From: Ardenticatenaceae bacterium
GTDB lineage: Bacteria; Chloroflexota; Anaerolineae; Promineifilales; Promineifilaceae
DNA length: 64,000 nt
Assembly: GCA_020634435.1 (NCBI GenBank)
Contig: JACKBS010000008.1
Coordinates: 434,001-498,000 of the forward strand
Direction: 5' to 3'
Made by a program: the position numbers and the translations under genes. Below, one piece after another: positions 1 through 7,249 of the stretch. Below the pieces are notes generated by a model that was given only the letters and a program-made list of their open reading frames with translations, made no database searches and was not told the origin of the DNA. Each line of letters opens with the position of its first letter. Position 1 is the first letter of the stretch.

Positions 1-368
1 CTGAGCATGATGAACACCTGGCCGGGATCAAATTTACGGACACGCCCAAAGTGGTGTTTAGCAAAACCCTGGATGAGTCGGCGTGGGACAACACCGTTCT
101 GGCCAAAGGCGACCTGGTTGAAGAAATCAACCGGCTCAAGGAGCAAGATGGCCCAGACATCATTGCTTATGGCGGAGCGAACTTTGTCTCCAACCTCATC
201 AAACACAACCTGATTGACGAGTATCACCTGTTTATGAATCCCGCCGTTATTGGCAACGGTATGTCCATCTTTCACGGGGTAGATAGCAAACTAGATTTAA
301 AATTGGTCAACGCAGTTCCGTTTGCCTGTGGCATTGTGGTGCTGCACTACGAGCCGAAGCGCAGTTAG
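1..368 (+). CDS. RibD_C/dihydrofolate reductase-like protein (5' partial)
   Basis: The reading frame is open from the window edge (first full codon at 3) to TAG at 366-368, so the N-terminus is missing. The visible 121 residues contain the C-terminal hallmarks of the RibD_C/DHFR-like family: a VVFSKTL strand, an IIAYGGANFVSNLI segment (the GG near the NADP pyrophosphate) and DEYHLFMNPAVIGNG near the end. Members are NADPH-dependent reductases of riboflavin or folate type, but most stand-alone copies have unknown substrates. No assignment to ribD or folA is possible. The next gene starts 43 bases later on the same strand and may be co-transcribed. Confidence 0.85.
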   Translation, partial: EHDEHLAGIKFTDTPKVVFSKTLDESAWDNTVLAKGDLVEEINRLKEQDGPDIIAYGGANFVSNLIKHNLIDEYHLFMNPAVIGNGMSIFHGVDSKLDLKLVNAVPFACGIVVLHYEPKRS

Positions 369-411
369 ATTGGCGCTGTTTCCTCCAGTGTGGCCCAAAG
401 GAGCGTAAGTT

Positions 412-867
412 ATGGCAGTTCCACCCGCAATTGCAGCCTTAAACGGCCGTTGGCAAGGCACCAACCGGCTCTGGTTATATGATCCCGTTGAACCAGCCAG
501 CATATCGGCAGCAACGGCCGTTCTCAGCCTCACCGCCCAAGGCAAAGTGGCCACCCTGGAATACACCTGGGCCTACGAGGGCGAACCCCAGCAGGGTTTT
601 CTGATGTTCAGCCAAATCGAGGAAACGGCCGTTGCGGCCTGGGCCGACAGCTGGCATTACCAGGATGGGATCATGCAGATGAACGGCGCGGCTGAAGCAA
701 GCGGTGAGCTATGGGTCAAGGGCAGCTATCCGGCTCCGCCGGGACCAGATTGGGGCTGGCGCATTGCCATTCACCCAGCCACAGACCAATTCCGCCTGGT
801 GATGCACAATATCACTCCCGATGGCGAAGAAATGCGGGCAGTTGAGGTAGTTTTCACGCGCGCCTGA
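412..867 (+). CDS. Conserved hypothetical protein, DUF1579-like
   Basis: This encodes 151 residues with no signal peptide or membrane segment. It opens with LNGRWQGTNRLWL and has alternating beta-type stretches with conserved-looking aromatics (YTWAYEG, WADSWHYQDG, WGWRIAI). The pattern of a small all-beta protein beginning with G-x-W-x-G resembles DUF1579/lipocalin-like proteins, often induced by stress or found beside DHFR-like reductases. That assignment comes from memory of the family and is tentative. The palindrome ACGGCCGT occurs three times in the first 220 bases, read as NGR or TAV. A strong hairpin with a T-rich tail follows the gene. Confidence 0.75.
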   Translation: MAVPPAIAALNGRWQGTNRLWLYDPVEPASISAATAVLSLTAQGKVATLEYTWAYEGEPQQGFLMFSQIEETAVAAWADSWHYQDGIMQMNGAAEASGELWVKGSYPAPPGPDWGWRIAIHPATDQFRLVMHNITPDGEEMRAVEVVFTRA

Positions 868-892
868 TCAAACCTACTTCGTTTAATTGATG

Positions 893-938
893 ATGCGCAA
901 AACATGGCTGCTTTTCATGTTTTGCGCATTTTGCTTTT
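893..938 (+). terminator. Rho-independent terminator after the DUF1579-like gene
   Basis: Perfect 14-bp arms at 893-906 and 916-929 (ATGCGCAAAACATG and its complement) enclose a 9-base loop and are followed by TTTGCTTTT. It lies 26 bases after the stop codon and separates this unit from the iron locus. Confidence 0.85.
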
Positions 939-1032
939 ACATATCATTTCCCTCCTTCCTGCCCCGTTTGTGACATTTGTCACGCAATATCCCTAACAGT
1001 TATCCCAAGCCGCTCGGGCAAATTTGATTATT

Positions 1033-1048
1033 ATAAGGTTTACCTTAT
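1033..1048. promoter_or_regulatory. Predicted DtxR-family operator
   Basis: ATAAGGT-TT-ACCTTAT is a perfect 7-bp inverted repeat with a 2-base centre, 23 bases before the ATG of a DtxR-type regulator. Operators of this family (for example MntR and SirR/TroR boxes) are AT-flanked palindromes with AGGT/ACCT half-sites, so this is the likely autoregulatory and feo-controlling site. Metal specificity (Fe or Mn) cannot be read from the box. Confidence 0.7.
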
Positions 1049-1071
1049 TTTGAAAAACAGGTGAACCATTT

Positions 1072-1737
1072 ATGCGTACACAATCAACCAGCAATGAAAC
1101 GGTAGAGATGTATCTCAAGACCATCGCGGAACTGAGCGGCGAAGGTGCGCCGGTAATTATTGCCCGCATTGCGGAACGGTTGGGCGTGACGGCCGTTTCC
1201 GCCAACGAGATGATGAAACGGCTGGCCGAGCAAGGGTTGGTGGAGCATGTGCGCTACAAAGGGGTGACGCTGACGGAAAACGGCCGTTACATTGCCTACA
1301 ACGTCATCCGGCGGCAGCGGTTGTGGGAACGGTTTTTGGTCGATCACCTTAAGATGGAATGGTCGGGGGTATATGAGATGGCTTGCCGCCTGGAGCACGC
1401 CACGTCCAACGTGTTGGCCGAAGCGTTGTCGGCTTATCTGGGGCATCCCACGGTGTGCCCGCACGGCAGCCCAATTCCCAACTGTGATGGCACGTTGCCA
1501 GTGGTGATTACACGGCCGTTAACCGCCCTGCGCGTTGGCGAAAAAGGCTCCATCCACAGCATCCAACCCGCCACCACCGCCGTGTACGCCTACCTGAACC
1601 GGCACCAGGTGCTGCCCGACCGTGAGTTCACCGTGGTAGAAATTGCCCCGATGGAAGGGCCGATTACGCTGAATTTAGTAAACGGCCGTGTTGCCCTAGG
1701 CCGTCCCATGGCCGAATTGGTCTGGGTAAGCAGTTGA
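1072..1737 (+). CDS. DtxR/MntR-family metal-dependent transcriptional regulator
   Basis: This encodes 221 residues. Residues 1-65 form a winged helix (MYLKTIAELSGEG, then IAERLGVTAVSANEMMKRL as recognition region). Residues about 70-145 form the metal-binding/dimerisation domain with RRQRLWERFLVDHL, a conserved E-x-x-C-R-L-E-H helix and HPTVCPHGSPIP, which carries the Cys and His ligands typical of iron-type family members. Residues about 150-221 form an SH3-like FeoA domain. Such proteins bind DNA when loaded with Fe2+ or Mn2+ and repress uptake genes. A palindrome just upstream and feoA-feoA-feoB just downstream on the same strand indicate control of ferrous iron uptake. Confidence 0.93.
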   Translation: MRTQSTSNETVEMYLKTIAELSGEGAPVIIARIAERLGVTAVSANEMMKRLAEQGLVEHVRYKGVTLTENGRYIAYNVIRRQRLWERFLVDHLKMEWSGVYEMACRLEHATSNVLAEALSAYLGHPTVCPHGSPIPNCDGTLPVVITRPLTALRVGEKGSIHSIQPATTAVYAYLNRHQVLPDREFTVVEIAPMEGPITLNLVNGRVALGRPMAELVWVSS

Positions 1738-1766
1738 TCCACCGATTTCACAGATGACACAGATTG

Positions 1767-1834
1767 TAGGGGCGAGGCAGTTGGCTAAAACCATTGAAAA
1801 GCAAACCAATCCACCATCCAACTGCCTCGCCCTA
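1767..1834. repeat. Dispersed inverted repeat between regulator and feoA
   Basis: Arms of about 17 bp at 1767-1784 and 1818-1834 (core GGGCGAGGCAGTTGG and its complement, one bulged G) enclose a 33-base loop. It lies between the regulator stop and the first feoA. It is too long and lacks a T tail for a classic terminator, so it is probably a MITE/REP-like insertion in the spacer. Confidence 0.7.
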
Positions 1835-1855
1835 AAAACAGAGGTATCAAACAAG

Positions 1856-2092
1856 ATGAACGATGACAAAACCACGTTAGACCAGTTAAACCCAGGCCAG
1901 TCCGCCAAGGTGAAGAAAGTAGGCGGGCAAGGCGCCGTGCGCCGCCGCCTGATGGACATGGGCATCACCAGCGGCGTGCAAATCTCCGTGGTAAAAGCGT
2001 CGCCGCTGGGCGATCCGGTAGAGTATCTGGTGCGTGGCTATCATCTTTCACTGCGTAAAGCCGAAGCTCAAATGATTGAGGTTGTCCTTTAA
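1856..2092 (+). CDS. feoA: FeoA family protein, first copy
   Basis: This 78-residue SH3-like protein starts TTLDQLNPGQSAKVKKV and contains the family pattern G-x-VRRRLMDMGITSG followed by a Y-L-V-R-G-Y-x-x-x-LR-x-x-E-A stretch. FeoA assists FeoB in cytoplasmic Fe2+ uptake. The start at 1856 is preferred because GAGGT lies 10 bases upstream and the homology begins there. An in-frame start at 1754 would translate the inverted repeat. The stop at 2090-2092 abuts the ATG of the second feoA, implying translational coupling. Confidence 0.92.
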   Translation: MNDDKTTLDQLNPGQSAKVKKVGGQGAVRRRLMDMGITSGVQISVVKASPLGDPVEYLVRGYHLSLRKAEAQMIEVVL

Positions 2093-2380
2093 ATGAACGA
2101 CGAACTAAATATTTCTCTCAAGCCCCAAACCGAATCAGCTGGCCCGGCCATGCCGCTCAGCATGGTTAACCGAGGCGAAGCGGTGATTGTGCGGCAGGTG
2201 AACGGCTGCAAAACCGTGCGCCAACGACTGATTGACCTGGGATTAAACCCCGGCGCACAAATTCACGTGCTAAAAAATGAACCGTCTGGCCCCATGATTT
2301 TGGCCGTAAAAGGCGACTGCCGTTTGGCCCTTGGCCGCGGTATGACCCACCACATTTTGGTAACGGCCGTTTCCCAATAA
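2093..2380 (+). CDS. feoA: FeoA family protein, second copy
   Basis: This 95-residue protein has about 25 extra N-terminal residues before the FeoA core (PLSMVNRGEAVIVRQV, VRQRLIDLGLNPGAQI, LALGRGMTHHILV). It is clearly divergent from the first copy, so the two are unlikely to be a recent duplication. Its ATG follows directly after the stop of the first feoA, and feoB begins 38 bases later with a GGAG Shine-Dalgarno. Two FeoA proteins per feoB are known in various bacteria. How they divide labour here is unknown. Confidence 0.92.
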   Translation: MNDELNISLKPQTESAGPAMPLSMVNRGEAVIVRQVNGCKTVRQRLIDLGLNPGAQIHVLKNEPSGPMILAVKGDCRLALGRGMTHHILVTAVSQ

Positions 2381-2418
2381 AACAGCCACTCACCTCTTTT
2401 TATCTGGAGTATTCAAAC

Positions 2419-4671
2419 ATGGCAGTTATGATTGCCCTGGCCGGCAATCCCAATGTCGGCAAAAGCACTATTTTTAACGCCCTTACCGGTTCCCGGCAGC
2501 ACGTCGGTAACTGGCCCGGCAAAACCGTCGAGAAGAAAGAAGGCCGCCTGCGCGTTGGTGACGAAGAAATTCTGCTGGTCGATCTGCCCGGCGCGTACAG
2601 CCTGACGGCGTATTCCATTGAAGAAATCATTACCCGCGATTTTATTATTCACGAACGGCCGTCCGCTGTGGTCGCTGTGGTGGATGCCTCCAATCTAGAG
2701 CGCAACCTCTACCTCGTTGCTCAGGTGCTGGAGCTGGAAACGCCCGTCATCCTGGCCCTGAACATGACCGATGTGGCCAACAGCCGCGGCCTGAAGATAG
2801 ATGCTAACCGGCTGTCGCAGCGCATGGGCGGCATTCCGGTGGTAGAGATGGTGGGTAATCGCAGCCTGGGATTGGACCAGCTCAAGCAGGCCATTGCCCA
2901 GGTGAGCGCCCATCCACCGCAGGCGCTGCCGCAAGCCAATTACGAAGGTGCGTTGGGTAAGGAAATTGTGGCCCTGGCGACACAAATTGCGGCCAATCCG
3001 ACGCTGACGGCCCATTACCAGCCCAACTGGCTGGCGACCAAGCTGCTGGAAAACGATGAAGCCATCCTCGAAGCGATGGAAGCACAGGACGAAAACGCGC
3101 TGCTCGAAGCTGCCGCAGCGGCCCAGGAGCGTATCGAAGCGGCCACGGGCGAAGATGCCGAAACGCTCATTGCCGACCAACGCTACACGTTCATTGGCAC
3201 GTTGGTGGAATCGGTGTTGGAACGGCCGTCGCAATCCATCCTCACCACCTCCGACAAAATTGACGAAATTGTTACCCACCGCATCTGGGGGCTGCCCATC
3301 TTTTTGCTGATGATGTGGTTGGTGTTCCAGTTTACCGCCAACGTCAGCGCCCCCTTTTTGGACTGGGTTGATGTGTTCATGAACGAAACCGTCTACGGCT
3401 GGGGCGTGGCGCTCATGGGGGCGCTGGGTCTGGGTGATACCTGGTTTGCCGCCCTCATCACCGACGGCATCATTGCTGGGGTGGGCGGGGTGCTGGTTTT
3501 TGTGCCGGTGCTGCTTTTCCTCTACTTTGCCCTGGCCGTGCTGGAAGATTCCGGCTACATGGCCCGCGCCGCCTTTGTGATGGATCGGGTGATGCGCTGG
3601 ATGGGGTTGCACGGCAAAAGCTTCCTGCCGTTGATTGTGGGCTTTGGCTGCACAGTTCCGGCCGTCTACGCCACCCGCACCCTGGAAAACGAAAAAGACC
3701 GCAAGCTCACCGGCTTTTTGGCCACCTTCATGAGCTGTGGCGCACGCTTGCCAGTTTACGTGGTGTTTGGCGCAGCCTTTTTTGGCACCGCCTCCGGCAA
3801 CCTGATTTTTGCCATGTACATGGTGGGCATCGGCGTGGCTCTGGCCACCGGTTTTGCCCTCAAGCACACGGTGTACAAAGGGCAATCCCCGGCCCCGTTT
3901 GTAATGGAACTGCCGCCTTACCGCGCCCCGCGGCCGCGTGACGTGTGGCGGCAAATGTGGGAGCGGGTGCAGGGCTTTTTGATCAAAGCCAGCACCGTCA
4001 TTCTGGTGGTGTCCACCGTGCTCTGGCTGCTGATGGCCATTCCAGGCCGGGCCAATGCCGGGTCGTTTAACGATGTGGCCCCGGAAGACAGCCTGTTTGC
4101 TGTGGTCAGCGGCGCAATTGCCCCGGTGTTTAAGCCTGCTGGGTTTGGCAGTTGGGAAGCCTCTGGTTCGCTAATGACCGGGTTTATGGCCAAGGAAGTG
4201 GTCGTGGGCACCATGAACCAAATTTACATCGGCGAGGAGCATACGGCCGTTACCGAACCAACCACCTTTAGCCAACAAGTGGGGAGTACGCTGTTGGGCT
4301 TCGGCAAAGCGGCCGTTCTCACTGTGCAGGAAGTGCTCAACATCGCGCCGCGCACCGTGAACCTGATACCTGGGGTGCAGATTGGCGTGTTCAACTTCTT
4401 TGGCAGAGCGGACGAAGTGGCCGACAACACTCGGCTGGAAGCAGCCCTGATCAATTCTTTTGAACAGTCAGCCGGTTCACCGGAACTGGGGGCATTGGCG
4501 GCGGTGGCGTTTAACATTTTTGTGCTGCTGTACGTGCCGTGTGTGGTGGCCGTAGCTGCCATGCGCCAGGAATTTGGCAGCCGTTGGACCTGGGCTCAAA
4601 TTGGGTACACGCTGGGTCTGGCCTGGCTGGGGGCGGTGGTTGTTTTCCAGGTGGGTAAGTTATTTATCTGA
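2419..4671 (+). CDS. feoB: Ferrous iron transport protein B
   Basis: This 750-residue protein is a typical FeoB. The N-terminal G domain shows G1 GNPNVGKST (9-17), G3 DLPG (55-58) and G4 NMTD (115-118). A helical linker of about 100 residues, acidic and alanine-rich, follows. The membrane part starts near 275 and carries both FeoB Gate signatures: GFGCTVPAVYATRTL near 410 and MSCGARLPVY near 440, plus later helices ending at the C-terminus. FeoB imports Fe2+ through the cytoplasmic membrane in a GTP-regulated manner. It sits in an operon with two feoA genes, a metal regulator upstream and a FeoC-like gene downstream. Confidence 0.97.
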   Translation: MAVMIALAGNPNVGKSTIFNALTGSRQHVGNWPGKTVEKKEGRLRVGDEEILLVDLPGAYSLTAYSIEEIITRDFIIHERPSAVVAVVDASNLERNLYLVAQVLELETPVILALNMTDVANSRGLKIDANRLSQRMGGIPVVEMVGNRSLGLDQLKQAIAQVSAHPPQALPQANYEGALGKEIVALATQIAANPTLTAHYQPNWLATKLLENDEAILEAMEAQDENALLEAAAAAQERIEAATGEDAETLIADQRYTFIGTLVESVLERPSQSILTTSDKIDEIVTHRIWGLPIFLLMMWLVFQFTANVSAPFLDWVDVFMNETVYGWGVALMGALGLGDTWFAALITDGIIAGVGGVLVFVPVLLFLYFALAVLEDSGYMARAAFVMDRVMRWMGLHGKSFLPLIVGFGCTVPAVYATRTLENEKDRKLTGFLATFMSCGARLPVYVVFGAAFFGTASGNLIFAMYMVGIGVALATGFALKHTVYKGQSPAPFVMELPPYRAPRPRDVWRQMWERVQGFLIKASTVILVVSTVLWLLMAIPGRANAGSFNDVAPEDSLFAVVSGAIAPVFKPAGFGSWEASGSLMTGFMAKEVVVGTMNQIYIGEEHTAVTEPTTFSQQVGSTLLGFGKAAVLTVQEVLNIAPRTVNLIPGVQIGVFNFFGRADEVADNTRLEAALINSFEQSAGSPELGALAAVAFNIFVLLYVPCVVAVAAMRQEFGSRWTWAQIGYTLGLAWLGAVVVFQVGKLFI

Positions 4672-4675
4672 TGGT

Positions 4676-4742
4676 CATCGGTAATCGCTGAGCCGTAATC
4701 GGTAAACGGGTTACCGATGACCGACCACCGATTACGGTTTAC
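4676..4742. repeat. Intergenic repeat, GGTAATCGGT family
   Basis: Tandem and inverted degenerate copies of GGTAATCGGT/ACCGATTACC fill the feoB-FeoC spacer and can fold back on themselves. The same family recurs at 8627-8690, 9468-9506, 25718-25764 and 30973-31008, always directly after a stop codon. Confidence 0.8.
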
Positions 4743-4750
4743 GGAAAATT

Positions 4751-5068
4751 ATGGCACAAAGCAAACTTCGTCAGGTCTTGAATATTTTTGAAACGGCCGT
4801 TACACCTCTCTCCATGCCGCAAATTGCTCGCGAACTGGACGTATCGCTGGAGCAGTTGGAAGCGATGATTCAACATTGGGTGCGCAAGGGCAAAATTCGT
4901 GAAAACCGCTCGTTGACCGAATGTGGCAGCTGTGGGCGGGGCAGCGGCTGTCCGTTTGTGCTGGAGTTGCCCCGCAGCTATGAACTGGTCACCGATGTCA
5001 CCATGATTCCCCTGAACGTGGTGGGTGCCACTTGCGGCCACAAAACGCCAGGTTCTGCCAAAGATTAA
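4751..5068 (+). CDS. FeoC-like winged-helix protein with cysteine cluster
   Basis: This encodes 105 residues. Residues 1-50 form a small winged helix (LRQVLNIFETAV, MPQIARELDVSLEQLEAMIQHWVRKGKI). It is followed by CGSCGRGSGC near residues 58-67 and a further Cys near 97 (GATCGHKT). FeoC proteins have the same winged helix plus a Cys-rich loop that can hold an Fe-S cluster and modulate FeoB. The C-terminal 40 residues after the cysteines are longer than in enterobacterial FeoC (about 78 residues). Location after feoB supports the role. DNA binding is not established for this family. Confidence 0.85.
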   Translation: MAQSKLRQVLNIFETAVTPLSMPQIARELDVSLEQLEAMIQHWVRKGKIRENRSLTECGSCGRGSGCPFVLELPRSYELVTDVTMIPLNVVGATCGHKTPGSAKD

Positions 5069-5104
5069 TCGAGCGCACCAATAGAGTTGTTCCCAAATAA
5101 CAAC

Positions 5105-5172
5105 TGTCATTCCCGCGCAGGCGGGAATCCAGTTGGTTTCAGGAGTGGATACCCGCATTCGCGGGTATGACA
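5105..5172. repeat. Dispersed REP-like element (CATTCCCGCGCAGGCGGGAATCC family), intact copy
   Basis: The element is bounded by TGTCAT and ATGACA. It contains two hairpins: ATTCCCGC-GCAG-GCGGGAAT and ATACCCGC-ATTC-GCGGGTAT. A second copy at about 38097-39135 is split by an IS element. Confidence 0.85.
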
Positions 5173-5436
5173 GGGTAGAAATTTTTATAAAGGAACAACT
5201 CTAATAACTTGCAGTCAGAAAATTTATGCACGCGAAAACGCGAAAGTATAAAGGAAAAAACTTACCGTCTTCGCGTCTTTGCGTGAAATTTAATGACACT
5301 TCGTAGACCTGGATTAACCATCTAAAAAGGAGGCCCAATTTGGTAATAGAGTCGTAACTTCTTTGTAAGCGGTCTGCAAGATGTTGCAGGCAATCTTTTG
5401 CCCAACATCCGACTTTCAGATTGAAAGGAGCAGACC
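5173..5436. other. Intergenic region upstream of the adenylation gene
   Basis: No gene was found in this 264-base stretch. It holds a copy of the TTCGCGTCTTTGCGTGAAATTT repeat (about 5266-5294) that also occurs near 9540 and 12710, and a Shine-Dalgarno GAAAGGAG just before the ATG at 5437. No convincing promoter hexamers were identified. Confidence 0.6.
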
Positions 5437-7140
5437 ATGTTAAACCCACCAAATACCATCGCCCCCCGCCTTCTTCCCGAAGCTTTTAAAACCGGTTACC
5501 CATCCCCTACCACGCTTAAGCGCAAAGCACCTATGCGGACGCGCCGCTCCCGTTTTGTCTTCGACAAGACGGCACTGAGCAATCTGTCATTGCTGGACCA
5601 GGTGCTGTTTGAGCAGTTTGGCCAGGGACCGCGACAACCCGTGCCGTTTGCCACGATGCACGAGGCGTTTGAACATTTTGCCAGCATTCAACCGAATGCA
5701 ATTGCCGTGGAGCATCTGGGCGATTCGATTACGTATGCTGAGCTGGACCGGCAGGCCAACCGGCTGGCGGCGCATCTGGCAGCGCTGGGCGTACGCACGG
5801 GCGACCATGTGGCCCTCTTTTTGCAGCGTTCCATCCCCATGATTGTGGGCGTGTTGGCCACGCTGAAGGCGGGCGCGGCTTATGTGCCGCAGCATGTGGG
5901 TGTCGCCCCGGAAGCCCACCTCACCACCATCCTGGACGTGGCCAACATTGACGTGATTTTGACCCTGTCGCGTCTGGCAGATCAGGTACCAGTGCCCGAC
6001 GGCCGTTCCCTCATCACCATCGACGACTTTATGCAGCAGCCCTTTGCTGACGAGACTGAATTTACCGAGACCTTTGTGCCAGAAACGGCCGTTTCTCCCC
6101 ACAACACCTGCTTCCTCATCTTCACCTCCGGCACAACGGGCAAACCCAACGGCGTGCAGGTAACACACGGCAACGTCGGCAACATTTTGCTCACCGCGCC
6201 GGGCAATTTGGGCATCCAGCCCGGCACGAAAGTGGGCCAAATCCTCAGCATCGCCTTCGATATGTCGGTTTGGGAGATTTTGGGCTGCCTCAGCAACGGC
6301 GGCACGCTGGTGATTCGCGGCAAGGATTTTATGGCGGTGGCGCGGCAGGTGGATGTTATCATCTCTACCCCCTCGATTTTGGCGACGTTTGATGCGGACC
6401 AGTGCCACAACGTGAAGACGGTAGCCGTGGCGGGCGAGCCATGCCCCCGGCCGTTGGCCGACAAGTGGGGCGCGTTTTGCGCCTTCTATAACTCGTGCGG
6501 TCCCACCGAAGTGACGATTGTGAACACCGCTGAGCAGCATTTCCCCTGGAAAGAAGGGCTGACCATCGGCAAACCCACGCCCAACAACACGGTTTACGTG
6601 CTGGATGAAAATTTGCAGCCGCTGCCCATCGGCGAAGTGGGCGAGATGTGGGCGGGTGGGGATTGCGTTTCCAAAGGGTACATTGGCAACGAGGAGTTAA
6701 CGAGCGAGCGGTATCGGCCTGACCCGTTTTTGGGCGGCGGGCGGATGATGTTTCGCACCCGCGATTTGGGTAAATGGACGGCAGAGGGGGAGTTGGAGCA
6801 TTACGGCCGTACCGACGATCAGGTGAAAATTCGTGGCTTCCGCGTGGAGCTGGATTCGGTTTCGGCGGCGCTGGAATCGACGCCCAACTGTAAGCGGGCC
6901 GTGGCGCTGAAGCTAGACAGCCGTGATTTGGTGGGCTTTGTCTCGCCGCGCACGGTGGATGTCGAGGCGGCAAGGCAGGCAGTGGCGGATCAGCTGCCGT
7001 ACTACTGCACGCCCAAATTTGTCATCGATCTGGAAGAGCTGCCCAAAACCCCACGCGGCAAAATCGACAAGCGGCTGCTGCTGGAAATGGCCAAGGCGCA
7101 TGATGCAGCCCTGGCAGGTGCAGAAGTAGAGATTGCGTAA
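5437..7140 (+). CDS. Amino-acid adenylation (AMP-binding) enzyme, stand-alone NRPS-like A domain
   Basis: This 567-residue protein is a single ANL-superfamily adenylation domain. It shows the A3 loop FTSGTTGKPNG near 229, A4 FDMSVWEI with the Asp that usually holds a substrate amino group, A5 NSCGPTE near 353, A7/A8 YGRTDDQVKIRGFRVEL near 463-480 and A10 PRGKIDK near 540. It ends about 20 residues after A10, so there is no carrier protein, condensation or reductase domain. It therefore activates a carboxylate, probably an amino acid, as an adenylate for another protein or for CoA. The membrane flavoprotein and enoyl-CoA hydratase downstream on the same strand suggest one pathway. Start chosen from the AAGGAG upstream. 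Confidence 0.9.
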   Translation: MLNPPNTIAPRLLPEAFKTGYPSPTTLKRKAPMRTRRSRFVFDKTALSNLSLLDQVLFEQFGQGPRQPVPFATMHEAFEHFASIQPNAIAVEHLGDSITYAELDRQANRLAAHLAALGVRTGDHVALFLQRSIPMIVGVLATLKAGAAYVPQHVGVAPEAHLTTILDVANIDVILTLSRLADQVPVPDGRSLITIDDFMQQPFADETEFTETFVPETAVSPHNTCFLIFTSGTTGKPNGVQVTHGNVGNILLTAPGNLGIQPGTKVGQILSIAFDMSVWEILGCLSNGGTLVIRGKDFMAVARQVDVIISTPSILATFDADQCHNVKTVAVAGEPCPRPLADKWGAFCAFYNSCGPTEVTIVNTAEQHFPWKEGLTIGKPTPNNTVYVLDENLQPLPIGEVGEMWAGGDCVSKGYIGNEELTSERYRPDPFLGGGRMMFRTRDLGKWTAEGELEHYGRTDDQVKIRGFRVELDSVSAALESTPNCKRAVALKLDSRDLVGFVSPRTVDVEAARQAVADQLPYYCTPKFVIDLEELPKTPRGKIDKRLLLEMAKAHDAALAGAEVEIA

Positions 7141-7142
7141 AT

Positions 7143-7232
7143 TGACCCCCACCCTAACCCTCCCCCTGCAAGGGGGAGGGAATCTGGCTCCCTCTCCCTC
7201 TGAGGGAGAGGGCCGGGGTGAGGGTGGATTAA
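7143..7232. repeat. Dispersed palindromic repeat (CCTCCCCCTGCAAGGGGGAGG type)
   Basis: Two hairpins, CCCTCCCCCTGCAAGGGGGAGGG and CCCTCTCCCTCTGAGGGAGAGGG, with flanking CCCACCCTAA and GGGTGAGGGTGG, form a REP-like block in the spacer between the adenylation gene and the membrane flavoprotein gene. Translating it gives the artefactual string TPTLTLPLQGGG, which is why an upstream start for the next gene was rejected. Confidence 0.85.
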
Positions 7233-7249
7233 CAGGAAGGAAAATCAAC

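Noticed and set aside
1754..1855. Upstream in-frame start for the first feoA
   Set aside because: It would translate the inverted repeat at 1767-1834, and the family N-terminus begins at 1856 with a ribosome site.
2695..3954. 419-residue open frame on the minus strand inside feoB
   Set aside because: It is antisense to a complete feoB with all motifs. Its translation is rich in His and Gln, a usual artefact of GC-rich antisense.
5587..6540. 317-residue minus-strand frame within the adenylation gene
   Set aside because: Antisense shadow; no motif, no ribosome site.
7133..7249. Longer start for the membrane flavoprotein
   Set aside because: The extra residues are the translation of a REP-like repeat, and the ATG at 7250 has AGGAAGG.
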